From Phycisphaerales bacterium UBA2421 (GTDB taxonomy: Bacteria > Planctomycetota > Phycisphaerae > Tepidisphaerales > Tepidisphaeraceae), in the NCBI GenBank assembly GCA_002343075.1, contig DDRH01000067.1, positions 204,162 through 268,161 of the forward strand: DNA of 64,000 nucleotides. Reading direction: 5' to 3'. Both the position numbers and the translations under genes were made by a program. The notes under the pieces are model-generated. The model made no database searches. It was given only the letters and a program-made list of their open reading frames with translations, and had not been told where the DNA came from. This document shows, piece by piece, positions 9,667 through 18,612 of this stretch (positions within the stretch are counted from its first letter, which is position 1; each line of letters opens with the position of its first letter).

Positions 9667-9960
9667 CCATTCCTTGACATTCGTAAATCGTCCTACTGGA
9701 TCATGCGAGCGGAAAAAACCGATGAGTTCGCTGCTTGCCCGAAACCTGATGTCCGCAATATAGTTGTCGCGTCTGTAACAACCGTAGGCTCCAGTGCGTC
9801 TGTTCCGGACTTATCAACTCCGGGTCGCTCAACCAAACCGCCGTTTCGTGCATTTACGATTGGCGGCGGCGATGGCGCAGCGTCACCCCCTGTGGCGGGC
9901 GCGGTCATTCCCTCACTGTTCGCCTCATGATCTTCTTGATCTTTACCACGCATATGTTGC
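9667..9960. other. Convergent intergenic region after copA
   Basis: About 294 bases between the copA stop and the end of the leftward small membrane protein gene. Frames of 75-86 codons are open on both strands but have low-complexity Ala/Thr/Pro/Ser content, no ribosome-binding site and no recognisable domain, so none is called. No hairpin with a T-run was found. Confidence 0.4.
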
Positions 9961-10212
9961 CTATTGCTTACGCCTCGCGCGCAGCCACTCGACGGTCAGC
10001 ACCGTTGCCAAGATTGGAAAAAAGACGGCAAGCGCAACGATCCACCCGTAAAGATGCACATGCACCTGTCGTAAGACGATTGAATAGATCGCCCAAGCAG
10101 TGTGCCCCCATGTCATGAGGGTGACACTCCAGCACAGGAGCGCACAGCTGCCGACGTGCGAGGCTGCCGTGCGCTCCATGTTGCTTTGGCGACGCTTTTT
10201 CTTGCGTCTCAC
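9961..10212 (-). CDS. Small two-helix membrane protein
   Basis: 83 residues, GTG start (an ATG at 10179 is the alternative). A basic N-terminus (MRRKKKRRQ) is followed by two hydrophobic segments, about 24-47 and 53-76, with a short loop containing RQVHVHLYGW, and a basic tail ending in RARRKQ. That gives both ends in the cytoplasm. No family recognised. It follows the His-rich exported protein by 24 bases and is probably cotranscribed with it; the HVH loop could touch metal, but this is a guess. Confidence 0.55.
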   Translation of the reverse strand: MRRKKKRRQSNMERTAASHVGSCALLCWSVTLMTWGHTAWAIYSIVLRQVHVHLYGWIVALAVFFPILATVLTVEWLRARRKQ

Positions 10213-10236
10213 GCTCTGCCCTCGGTCTCAAGCGAC

Positions 10237-10722
10237 TCACTTCGTATCGAATGAATTTTTCGTCTTTCCCGACGACGTCTCAACCTCGATCCAGAGTTTG
10301 CTCTTCTCCGGCAAAGGCTTGGAAACCGGGTGATGGAGATGAAACTCCTCGCCTTCGTCTTCCGCTTTGCTCTTAATTGATCGTTCGCCGCTTTCGACGC
10401 CGATCCACCCGCGCACCGCCTTCGGCTTCTCCGAAGCGCCCGCGAGGACGAGTACAAATACAGCCTCTTCGCCTGCTTTCACGTCGCCCTGTTGCGTCAC
10501 CTGCACTGTGTAAGAGCCGATCGCCTTCTGGCCAAGATCCTTCTTCTCACCCTTGTGTGCATCATCATCCTTGTGCTCGTGCTTTTCTCCTTCTTTATGC
10601 TCGTGTTTGTCGTCGGGCTCCAGACGACCCAAGTGCACGGGCGATGTAGGTGCCGAGAATCCCGCTAACGCATAGGCGCTTGCAATCGCTACCGAACCGA
10701 AAATGAAGAAGACCTTGCGCAT
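10237..10722 (-). CDS. His-rich exported protein
   Basis: 161 residues from the ATG at 10722, which has an excellent AAGGAG six bases before it. A signal peptide (MRKVFFIFGSVAIASAYALA) is followed by a segment dense in His, Lys, Glu and Asp (DDKHEHKEGEKHEHKDDDAH) at about 38-60, then a compact beta-rich domain of about 90 residues (IGSYTVQVTQQGDVKAGEEA; SKLWIEVETSSG). The His cluster is typical of periplasmic zinc, nickel or copper buffers found beside Czc-type pumps. It lies directly downstream of czcA on the same strand but 246 bases away, so it may have its own promoter. The C-terminal domain is not one I recognise. Confidence 0.8.
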   Translation of the reverse strand: MRKVFFIFGSVAIASAYALAGFSAPTSPVHLGRLEPDDKHEHKEGEKHEHKDDDAHKGEKKDLGQKAIGSYTVQVTQQGDVKAGEEAVFVLVLAGASEKPKAVRGWIGVESGERSIKSKAEDEGEEFHLHHPVSKPLPEKSKLWIEVETSSGKTKNSFDTK

Positions 10723-10968
10723 AAACAACTCCTTGAATGAGTGCTACCATGTGTCGGGCCTGAGGCCGGGATCAAGCCTGATAAAACAAAACACTTCTAC
10801 GCCGACAGCGGCGTCGAGTGCCGACCGAAAGAAAATTCTTTAAGCATGCGTGGGGTGCCGCCCCTTCATGAGGCGGTGTTGGTTCCTGCCGTTCGCGGCG
10901 AATGCAGTCGAACGGATCATGCACAGTCGTATCAAATATTTGTGGAACCCTCATGTCATGCCCCGAAT

Positions 10969-13900
10969 CTAATGTTCCGCAATAGCCCCTTGTTTGACCT
11001 CGTGTCCATCGCCGACGCCAGCGGGAGGTGCTCCGGTCGTTTCACTCCGCCGCGTCCGACTTGTGACGTGCCACATACGGTATATCGCCGGCAAGACGAC
11101 CAGAGTCAGCAGCGTTGACGACACGATTCCTCCGATCACGACCGTGGCCAGCGGTTTCTGGACCTCCGCGCCGCGCCCCTTGGCCAGCGCCATCGGCACG
11201 AAGCCCAGCGCCGCGACCAACGCCGTCATCAGAACGGGTCGCAATCGCGTCAAGGAGCCGCGGATGATCGCGTCCTCCAGGTCGTTGCCTTCCTGGCGCA
11301 ACTGGTTGATGAACGTCACCATGACCAAGCCGTTAAGAACCGCGATGCCTGACAGCGCAATGAACCCAACGGCCGCTGAAATGGAAAATGGCATTCCGCG
11401 CAACCACAGCGCGATAATCCCGCCCGTCAGGGCGAGCGGCACGCATGTGAACACCATAAACGCATACTTCACAGAGTTGAAGGTGCTGAACAGCAAGAGA
11501 AAAATCAGGAAGAAGCAAATCGGAACAACGATCATCAACCGTTGGCGCGCCGCCACCAGATTTTCGAACTGGCCACCCCAGTCCAGCCAGGTTCCCGGCG
11601 GCAGCTTCACCTGACTGGCGATGCTGGCCTGTGCCTCATTGACGAACGAACCAATGTCGCGATCGCGCACATTGCACTGCACCACGACGCGGCGCTTGCC
11701 GTTCTCTCGGCTGATCTGGTTTGGGCCCTCGGCCACTTCGATTCGCGCGATCGTTCCCAAAGCAACAAACGGCGGACTGACGAAATTGGTGAGTCCCTTG
11801 TCGGCGGCGCTGGCCAGTGATTCCGGTTCCCGCCCCCGGGGCGGAAGTGGAATCGGCAGGTTTTGCAACTCGCCCACGCGTGATCGAATCTGGTCGGGCA
11901 GCCGAACGACAAGGTCGAAACGACGATCGCCTTGGAACACCAATCCGGCCTCACGACCGCCGATCGCAATGTTGATCACGTCTTGAACATCGGCGACGTT
12001 CAGTCCATAGCGGGCGAGTGCCGCACGGTCGAGGTCGATGGTCATCATGGGCAGACCGGTGGTTTGCTCCACCTTAACGTCGGCGCTGCCGGCCGTGCTG
12101 CGAAGAACATTTGCTATCGCTTCGGCCGTCGGGACCATCTTCTCGAACTCGTCGCCGTAGACTTTCACGGCCACGTCGCCACGCACGCCGGCGATGAGTT
12201 CATTAAAGCGCATCTGAATTGGCTGCGTAAACTCATAGTTGTTTCCGGGTATCTGGCTCAGTGCAAGTTCCAGCAGCTTGATCACCTTGCCTTTGTGCCC
12301 TGTCGGCGGCGGCCCGTGACCGTGACCTTCTTCGCCTTCGCCGTGTTCGGCGTGCGCATCGGCCGCCTCGGCTCGCTCCTGGGCTTCGGAGATAAGTCGG
12401 TCCAGTTCCTTCTCGCTGCGCCACTCCGTTGACGGCTTGAGCATGATAAATGTGTCTGACACATTTGGCGGCATTGGATCGGAAGCCATCTCAGCGGTTC
12501 CGGTCTTGGAAAACACGAACGCCACTTCAGGAAACTCGCTGACTGCCTTTTCAACTTCGAACTGCATCTCAGAGGACTGCGTGATACCGGTGCTGGGGAT
12601 GCGCATCGCGTGCATCGCGATGTTTCCCTCGTCGAGCGTGGGAATGAATTCCTGTCCCATGCGCAAGAACAGCAGGAGCGATCCCAAAAACGCCACGACT
12701 GCCAGTGGCGCCACAATCCAGCGACCGCGTACCGCTGCCCGCAACGTCGGAGCGTAAATCGCCTTGGCGCCGCGAATCAGGAAATTCTCCTTCTCGCGAA
12801 CGCGGCCGGTCACTCCCAACGCGACCATTGCCGGAATAAACGTGAGCGACAGAACGAAAGCCGCAACCAGCGCGAAGATCACGGTCATGGCCATCGGGTG
12901 AAACATCTTTCCTTCCACGCCAGTCAAGGCGAGAATAGGAATGTACACCGTGATGATGATCGCTTCGCCGAACGCGGTGGCGCTTCGAACCTGTTTGCTC
13001 GCCTCGAACACAGTCTCCATGCGTTCGGACAACGTTAGTTTTCTTCCGAGCTGATGCTGTCGCTCGGCAAGCATTCGCAAGCAATTCTCGACAATGATGA
13101 CAGATCCATCCACGATCAGGCCGAAGTCGATCGCGCCCAGACTCATCAGGTTCCCGCTGATACCGGCCTGCACCATGCCTATTGCTGTCAAGAACATCGA
13201 TAGTGGGATTGCCAGCGCGGTGATCAACGCGGCTCGGAAGTTGCCCAATAGCAGAAAGAGGATCACGATAACCAGGATTGCGCCTTCGGCCAGATTCTTT
13301 GTGACGGTATTGATCGTGGCGTTGACCAGCGTTGTGCGATTCAGAACTGCCTTCGCTTGAATGTCCGCCGGCAGGGCTCGGTTCACTTCGGACATCTTCT
13401 CGTCAACTGCCTTGGCAACCGTTCGACTGTTTTCGCCGATCAGCATCAGCGCCGTACCGACCACCACCTCTTCGCCGTCTTCGCTTGCGCTGCCCGTGCG
13501 CAGTTCCCGACCCACGCCGACCGTAGCAACATTTCTGATGTAAACCGGCGTTCCGTTGCTCGACCCGATGATAATGTTGCGAATCTCCTCCTCGTTGCTG
13601 ATGCGCCCAGTCACGCGGACGTTGTAGGCTTCGCCTTTGTGCTCGATAAAGCCCGCGCCGGTGCTGACGTTGTTCTTCTCCAGCGCTTCGATGACATGAT
13701 GAAAAGTGAGGCCGTAGCTCACCAACTTCATCGGATCCGGCTGAACGAAATACTGCTTCTGGTACCCCCCGATCGAATCGACGCCCGCCACGCCGAGCAC
13801 ATTTTTCAACTGGGGTCGAATGATCCAATCCTGCACGGTCCGAAGATATGCGGCCCGCTCAACTTCGGTGCTCAACCGCTCGCCTTCTGGCGTGAGGTAT

Positions 13901-14403
13901 GCGCCGTCGCTCTGCCAGCCGGGTTCACCATCCTTCGCCTCCGCGCCCGTTCCCGCGGGATGCTCGTAATGCACCGTGTACATGTAGACTTCGCCCAAGC
14001 CAGTGGAGATCGGTCCCATCACCGGTTCGGCCCCCGGCGGTAATGATTCGCCGGCCTCGCGCAGTCGTTCGCCGACTTGCTGCCGTGCGAAGTAGATGTC
14101 CACGCTGTCCGCGAAGACGGCGGTTACCTGGGAGAAGCCGTTCCGCGACAGAGACCGCGTGTACTCCAGACCCGGAATCCCAGCCAACGCCGTCTCAATC
14201 GGGAAAGTCACCTGCTTTTCGATTTCGAACGGCGAGAGCGACGCGTAAACGATGTTGATCTGGACTTGGTTATTGGTGATGTCCGGCACGGCGTCGATGG
14301 GCAGGCGTTGCAGCGAATAAACGCCGACCGCGCCCGCAAGCACAGTGATCAGAACGACCAGCCAACGGTTGCGAATCGAGAATTGAAGTACGCGTTCGAG
14401 CAT
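10969..14403 (-). CDS. czcA: CzcA-type heavy-metal RND efflux pump
   Basis: Full-length (1144 residues) HME-RND pump, the inner-membrane engine of a second tripartite system. The N-terminus (LERVLQFSIRNRWLVVLITV) and PIDAVPDITNNQVQINI are characteristic of CzcA. The proton-relay helix reads LGAIDFGLIVDGSVIIVENC near 400-420. A His-rich insertion near 690-715 (ADAHAEHGEGEEGHGHGPP) in the second periplasmic loop is unusual and may bind metal. The gene ends its operon, 10 bases after the P1B ATPase gene, with CzcB and CzcC homologues upstream. By family, substrates are divalent Zn, Co, Cd or Ni; the His-rich pieces in CzcA, CzcB and the downstream exported protein support this over Cu/Ag. Confidence 0.94.
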   Translation of the reverse strand: MLERVLQFSIRNRWLVVLITVLAGAVGVYSLQRLPIDAVPDITNNQVQINIVYASLSPFEIEKQVTFPIETALAGIPGLEYTRSLSRNGFSQVTAVFADSVDIYFARQQVGERLREAGESLPPGAEPVMGPISTGLGEVYMYTVHYEHPAGTGAEAKDGEPGWQSDGAYLTPEGERLSTEVERAAYLRTVQDWIIRPQLKNVLGVAGVDSIGGYQKQYFVQPDPMKLVSYGLTFHHVIEALEKNNVSTGAGFIEHKGEAYNVRVTGRISNEEEIRNIIIGSSNGTPVYIRNVATVGVGRELRTGSASEDGEEVVVGTALMLIGENSRTVAKAVDEKMSEVNRALPADIQAKAVLNRTTLVNATINTVTKNLAEGAILVIVILFLLLGNFRAALITALAIPLSMFLTAIGMVQAGISGNLMSLGAIDFGLIVDGSVIIVENCLRMLAERQHQLGRKLTLSERMETVFEASKQVRSATAFGEAIIITVYIPILALTGVEGKMFHPMAMTVIFALVAAFVLSLTFIPAMVALGVTGRVREKENFLIRGAKAIYAPTLRAAVRGRWIVAPLAVVAFLGSLLLFLRMGQEFIPTLDEGNIAMHAMRIPSTGITQSSEMQFEVEKAVSEFPEVAFVFSKTGTAEMASDPMPPNVSDTFIMLKPSTEWRSEKELDRLISEAQERAEAADAHAEHGEGEEGHGHGPPPTGHKGKVIKLLELALSQIPGNNYEFTQPIQMRFNELIAGVRGDVAVKVYGDEFEKMVPTAEAIANVLRSTAGSADVKVEQTTGLPMMTIDLDRAALARYGLNVADVQDVINIAIGGREAGLVFQGDRRFDLVVRLPDQIRSRVGELQNLPIPLPPRGREPESLASAADKGLTNFVSPPFVALGTIARIEVAEGPNQISRENGKRRVVVQCNVRDRDIGSFVNEAQASIASQVKLPPGTWLDWGGQFENLVAARQRLMIVVPICFFLIFLLLFSTFNSVKYAFMVFTCVPLALTGGIIALWLRGMPFSISAAVGFIALSGIAVLNGLVMVTFINQLRQEGNDLEDAIIRGSLTRLRPVLMTALVAALGFVPMALAKGRGAEVQKPLATVVIGGIVSSTLLTLVVLPAIYRMWHVTSRTRRSETTGAPPAGVGDGHEVKQGAIAEH

Positions 14404-14413
14404 GGATTTGCCT

Positions 14414-16810
14414 TTAGTCTTTCGTATCGTTGAACATCAAGAGGCGGAGCGCATTGAAAATGACGACAAAGGTGCTGCCTTCGTGAAGTACCACCGCCAC
14501 GCCTATGCCGATAGAACCAGTTGCTGTCGCTAACATGAGCAATGCTACAACTATCATCGAGATCAATATGTTCTGCCGGATGATTGCCCGGGCGCGTCGC
14601 GAGAGGTTAATGCCGTAGGCAAGCTTGCCAAGATCATCTCCCATCAATGCGACATCGGCGGTCTCCAACGCAGCTGCCGTGCCGGCGCCGCCCATGGCTA
14701 TGCCTATGGTCGCATTCGCCAGAGCGGGTGCGTCATTCACGCCATCCCCGACCATGCCCACCGCTCCATAGCGCGCTTGCAGCTCCTGCGCAATCCGCAC
14801 TTTGTCTTCGGGAAGAAGGTCTGCCCGCACTTCGTCCACGCCAACTTCGGCGCCGATTGCGCGCCCAACCCCTTCGTTGTCGCCGGTCAGCATGACCAGC
14901 GGCTTCACGCCCAATTCGCGAATGCGGTCCAGCGTCGCCCGCACGTTCTCACGCGGGCGATCCGCTATGCCAATGACTCCAAGCCAGCGTTGCCCATGCC
15001 GCACCGCCATCACGCTGCGGCCCGCCGACTTGAGTCGATCAAGGGACTGTCGGATCGACTCAGGCACCGCAACTTCATCCAGTTGCCACAGTCGCAGGCT
15101 TCCGATCTCAACCATCTGGCCATCGACCGAAGACCGAACGCCGCGTGCGGTCAACGACTCAAGGTCTCCTGCCTGCGGCAGTTCCAAACGATCTGCTTCG
15201 GCACGTTTCACAATCGCGAGTGCCAGCGGATGTTGCGAGCGTCGCTCGACGGCCGCGGAGATCCTCAAAAGTTCTTCCGCGGTGACGCCACTCTCGGGCA
15301 CGAGATCAGTGACTTCCGGTTTGCCGATCGTCAACGTTCCAGTCTTGTCCAGGGCCAGCGCTTTGATCAACCCCAGGTTTTCCAAGTGCACGCCACCCTT
15401 GATCAGGACCCCGTTTCGAGCAGCCTGTGCGATGCCGCAAAGGACTGTCGATGGTGTTCCGAGCGCCAGCGCGCACGGAGACGCTCCGACGAGCAGCGCC
15501 ATTCCTCGATAGAAGCTCGTTGACCACGCCCACCAACCCATCAAGGGAGGAACCACAATGAGCAGTACATCTGCGACCAGCACGAGCGGCACGAAGACAC
15601 GCTCGAACCGTTCCGTAAACAACTGCGTCGGAGCCTTCTGGGTCTGGGCTTCTTCGACCAGCTTGATGACGCGGTCGAGCGTTCGATCGCCAACAGCGCG
15701 GGTGGTTCGAATCTCCAGCGCGCCTTCACCGTTGATCGTGCCGGCAAACACCTGTTCTCCCTTGGATTTCTCGACGGGAACGGATTCGCCGGTGACCGGC
15801 GCTTGATTCACGGCCGACTGGCCAGACTGAACAACGCCATCCACTGGAATGCGCTCCGCCGGGCGAACCACTACAACGTCATCAACCTTGACGTCGTCAA
15901 CCGGGGTTTCGACCTCGCGACCACTCCGCACGACTCGCGCAATCGGCGGGGCGAGATCGGCCAGTGCTCGTATGGCACCGCGCGCCCGCTCCAGCGCGTA
16001 ATGTTCCAGTGAGTGTGCCAGCGCAAACAGAAACAACAGGAACGCGCCCTCGGCCCATTTCCCCAGCGCAGCTGCTCCAATCGCGGCGAGCAGCATCAGC
16101 AGGTCGATGTCGAAGGCAAACCGGCCTTGGCGCAATACGGCAAAAAGGTGCCGCAGCATGCCGAAAGATCCAAACGCATATGAGACGAGATAAAGGCCGA
16201 TTGCGATGGGGCGAGACAGGCCCAACCATCGCTCGATGCAAAAGGCAATCAACAAGCACAGTCCTGCGATCAGACTCCAGACCAGTTCGCGATTCTTGGC
16301 GAACCATGACTCGCCACTTCCAGGATGCGCATCTTGAGTTGGCGGTGTTTGAGCAGGCCCACCCGCCGGATTCCAACCGGCGCTAGCCAAACGCTGGACG
16401 ATCGCCGCTTCACTCGTACGCCGGCGGTCAAACTCAAGACGAACGACGTGCGCCGGCACGCTCGCAACGGCCGCAATGACGCCGTTCAATGCCTTCAAGA
16501 ACATTTCCAGTTTGCGCGCTCCGTCTTCTGCATCGATCATTCGTATTTTGATCGTCGCATGTCCAAACTGATCGGAGATGCGCGCACCAGCCGCCCGCAC
16601 CGCGGTCTGCACACGTGCCAGCGAAGTGCGATCGGGATCATAGTGAAGGCAAAATTGTGCATTGATTCCATCCGCATCGCCAATATGCGCTTGAGTTATG
16701 CCTTGCTCGTCCGTCATGAGCGCGCGCAGCCGCTCGACGCACGCATCGCGCTCATCGACAACGTCGGGCAACAATACGGACAGGCGGAGTTTTGTCTTTG
16801 CAGTGCTCAC
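14414..16810 (-). CDS. SPC-type P1B metal ATPase with cysteine-less duplicated N-terminal domain
   Basis: Heavy-metal-translocating P-type ATPase, 798 residues, GTG start. The membrane metal motif is SPC (S444-P445-C446) rather than CPC, as in the P1B-4 group (CoaT/CtpD/ZosA), linked to Co, Ni, Fe or Zn export. The phosphorylation site is D488 in [23 protein letters not shown] follows. Residues 1-150 look like two successive ferredoxin-like HMA folds (LRLSVLLPDVVDERDACVER, then ATIKIRMIDAEDGARKLEMF), but neither has a CxxC pair; most P1B-4 enzymes have no such domain at all. It sits within the Czc run, 10 bases before czcA and just after the PII-like gene, so it presumably loads the same divalent metals into the periplasm for CzcCBA. 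Confidence 0.88.
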   Translation of the reverse strand: MSTAKTKLRLSVLLPDVVDERDACVERLRALMTDEQGITQAHIGDADGINAQFCLHYDPDRTSLARVQTAVRAAGARISDQFGHATIKIRMIDAEDGARKLEMFLKALNGVIAAVASVPAHVVRLEFDRRRTSEAAIVQRLASAGWNPAGGPAQTPPTQDAHPGSGESWFAKNRELVWSLIAGLCLLIAFCIERWLGLSRPIAIGLYLVSYAFGSFGMLRHLFAVLRQGRFAFDIDLLMLLAAIGAAALGKWAEGAFLLFLFALAHSLEHYALERARGAIRALADLAPPIARVVRSGREVETPVDDVKVDDVVVVRPAERIPVDGVVQSGQSAVNQAPVTGESVPVEKSKGEQVFAGTINGEGALEIRTTRAVGDRTLDRVIKLVEEAQTQKAPTQLFTERFERVFVPLVLVADVLLIVVPPLMGWWAWSTSFYRGMALLVGASPCALALGTPSTVLCGIAQAARNGVLIKGGVHLENLGLIKALALDKTGTLTIGKPEVTDLVPESGVTAEELLRISAAVERRSQHPLALAIVKRAEADRLELPQAGDLESLTARGVRSSVDGQMVEIGSLRLWQLDEVAVPESIRQSLDRLKSAGRSVMAVRHGQRWLGVIGIADRPRENVRATLDRIRELGVKPLVMLTGDNEGVGRAIGAEVGVDEVRADLLPEDKVRIAQELQARYGAVGMVGDGVNDAPALANATIGIAMGGAGTAAALETADVALMGDDLGKLAYGINLSRRARAIIRQNILISMIVVALLMLATATGSIGIGVAVVLHEGSTFVVIFNALRLLMFNDTKD

Positions 16811-16862
16811 GTCAGCAATCTTTCTTTCACTCTGTGACGCTCTACAGCCGCCTTAGACCGCG

Positions 16863-17195
16863 TTAACCTGGCTCTTCACCAGACCGGATCCGGACCACGT
16901 GGTCGAGATTCGCAACCGAGATTACGCCGTCCCCGGCATTGCCTGTGTGAGCAGCGAGCTGCACGATCTCCACCAGTTCATCCGCCAGGGAGTCGGCGCA
17001 GAGGATTTCAATCCTTACTTTCTTTGCGAAGAAAACGTTCTCACTCGTTGCCTCGAAGTGCCCGCCACTTCCTCGTCCGCGGCCCTGACCCTGACAATCT
17101 GACACCGTCACGCCTGGAAAATGCGGGAGCGCATGGAGCGCGTCCATGACGCGGCCGACAATATGCGGCTGTACGATCGCTCGAATTTCTTTCAT
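16863..17195 (-). CDS. PII-like signalling protein of a metal-efflux operon
   Basis: 110-residue protein of the PII fold: the opening strand KEIRAIVQPHIVGRVMDALH, a Gly/Arg-rich T-loop (SDCQGQGRGRGSGGHF), and a B-loop-like TGNAGDGVISV matching the canonical TGxxGDGxI. The T-loop lacks the uridylylated Tyr and is shortened, so GlnD-type control is unlikely; the Cys and His in it could be sensor residues. It lies 14 bases after czcB and 52 bases before the P1B ATPase. A divergent PII branch beside RND metal-efflux genes (PII-NG) has been noted before; this protein fits it by context. What it binds, and whether it acts on the pump or ATPase, is unknown. Confidence 0.85.
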   Translation of the reverse strand: MKEIRAIVQPHIVGRVMDALHALPHFPGVTVSDCQGQGRGRGSGGHFEATSENVFFAKKVRIEILCADSLADELVEIVQLAAHTGNAGDGVISVANLDHVVRIRSGEEPG

Positions 17196-17209
17196 TTTCG
17201 CTCTCCGTG

Positions 17210-18517
17210 TTAGTGCTCGTGGGCAGCGCCGGCCTTGCCCAGTTCAGCCTTCAGAATGAAACTGCCGCTGGCGACAAAACTCTCGCCTTCCTTTAATCCG
17301 GCATAAATCGGCACAAAACCGCTGATTGATTGCCCGATCGCCACAACTCGTTTGGTGAATGTGTTGGCTTCATTGGCAACAGGGACAAAGACTGAAGGTT
17401 CACCTTCGACGGTTTGAATTGCTTCTTCTGGAACGGCGAGAATAGCTTCTTCAGCCGCTGATCCGCCGACGGCGATAGATGCGGTAGCAAACATGCCCGG
17501 GAGCAGCCGTGTGCCGTCGTTGGGCACTTCCACTCGAACACGGGCGGTTCGCGTTGACGGGTCCAGTTCCGGAGCCACGTAAGACACAATCCCCTCGAAG
17601 GATTCGACAGCGATTGCCGGGACAGTGATCTCAACTTTCGAGCCAACGGAAACCTGGCTGATGTTCGTTTCGGGAATGTCGGCTGAAACCCAGATTGGGT
17701 TCAGGTCCGCCAACATCAGGAGTCGCTCCTTGTCGGGGCCGACCAATTCGCCCAGCGTGGCTTCGCGCTCAATCACACGACCACCTATGGGCGCACGCAC
17801 GATGTACTGCGGATCGATCTCGCCGGTGCGCGCAAGCGATTCGATAGCATCCTGCTTCACGCCGAGCAGGTGCAGCCTGTTTTCGGCGGCGGTTAGAGCG
17901 GCAGTGGCGGACTGGAGATTTCCCTTTGCAGCCTGGAACTCGCCTTGACGCTTCTGCACTTCGGTCAAGGCGATTCCCTGATCTTTGTCGTAAAGCTGCT
18001 GAGCTCGCTCGAAGCTGCTCTTAGCCAAGTCCACGGCCGGCTTAGCGATCTCGACCGCCGTGCGTTTCTGAAGATAGTCGCTTTGCGCCTCTCCCAACTC
18101 CGGGCTATCGATAATCAGCAAAGTGTCGCCGGTCTGCACGACATCGCCGATTCGCACCTTGAGTTGGGCAACGCGGCCGGTGACTGCGGAGCCAACGTGA
18201 GCGACCTTCTCCGCGTTGTATGCAACGCGGCCGGGTGCGATGATTACCGCTGTGAGCTTTCGCGGTTTTGCCCGTGATACTTTTATCCCGTGACTTCGGA
18301 TCGCCTGCGGAGTGAGAACCACTTCATCAGTGTGTTCGTCTCCACCATGCGCGTGGCCTTCATGATCGTCGCCGCCGCCTTCTTTGTGCGAATCGGCGGC
18401 CTTGTCCTGCTTTCCGGCGGCCGGTTCGGGCGACTTGGCGCTGCTGCGTTCGCAACCGAAGCCAATGAAGAGCGGAAGGGCAAGCGCCAGCAGCCCTCGC
18501 CAGCGTACACTACCCAT
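17210..18517 (-). CDS. czcB: CzcB-type periplasmic adaptor lipoprotein with His-rich head
   Basis: Membrane-fusion protein of the Czc-type system. The start at 18517 (MGSVRWRGL) was chosen for the GGAG nine bases before it and for the canonical lipoprotein signal ending in LFIGFGC; an ATG at 18559 in the same frame is possible. The mature N-terminus has a charged His cluster (DDHEGHAHGGDEHTDE), as in many CzcB proteins. The barrel-sandwich and hairpin parts follow (VGSAVTGRVAQLKVRIGDVV; long Gln/Lys/Ala helices 150-230; IVRAPIGGRVIEREATLGEL), then beta-barrel domains (PVFVPVANEANTFTKRVV-like region). It lies between czcC and the PII-like gene. Confidence 0.92.
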   Translation of the reverse strand: MGSVRWRGLLALALPLFIGFGCERSSAKSPEPAAGKQDKAADSHKEGGGDDHEGHAHGGDEHTDEVVLTPQAIRSHGIKVSRAKPRKLTAVIIAPGRVAYNAEKVAHVGSAVTGRVAQLKVRIGDVVQTGDTLLIIDSPELGEAQSDYLQKRTAVEIAKPAVDLAKSSFERAQQLYDKDQGIALTEVQKRQGEFQAAKGNLQSATAALTAAENRLHLLGVKQDAIESLARTGEIDPQYIVRAPIGGRVIEREATLGELVGPDKERLLMLADLNPIWVSADIPETNISQVSVGSKVEITVPAIAVESFEGIVSYVAPELDPSTRTARVRVEVPNDGTRLLPGMFATASIAVGGSAAEEAILAVPEEAIQTVEGEPSVFVPVANEANTFTKRVVAIGQSISGFVPIYAGLKEGESFVASGSFILKAELGKAGAAHEH

Positions 18518-18612
18518 CTTGTAACGGCTCCGCCGGGTCTTGCTGTAATGACTTTCCATTCTGCTTCTGCCTTTCGTCTGTGGTGTAACCGGGAGATCTG
18601 GCCAGTACTTGT

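Noticed and set aside
9693..9953. Overlapping short frames on both strands after copA
   Set aside because: Low-complexity content on both strands and no start signal; treated as intergenic.
10741..11118. 125-codon plus-strand frame between the His-rich protein and czcA
   Set aside because: Its second half is antisense to czcA; no ribosome-binding site or domain.
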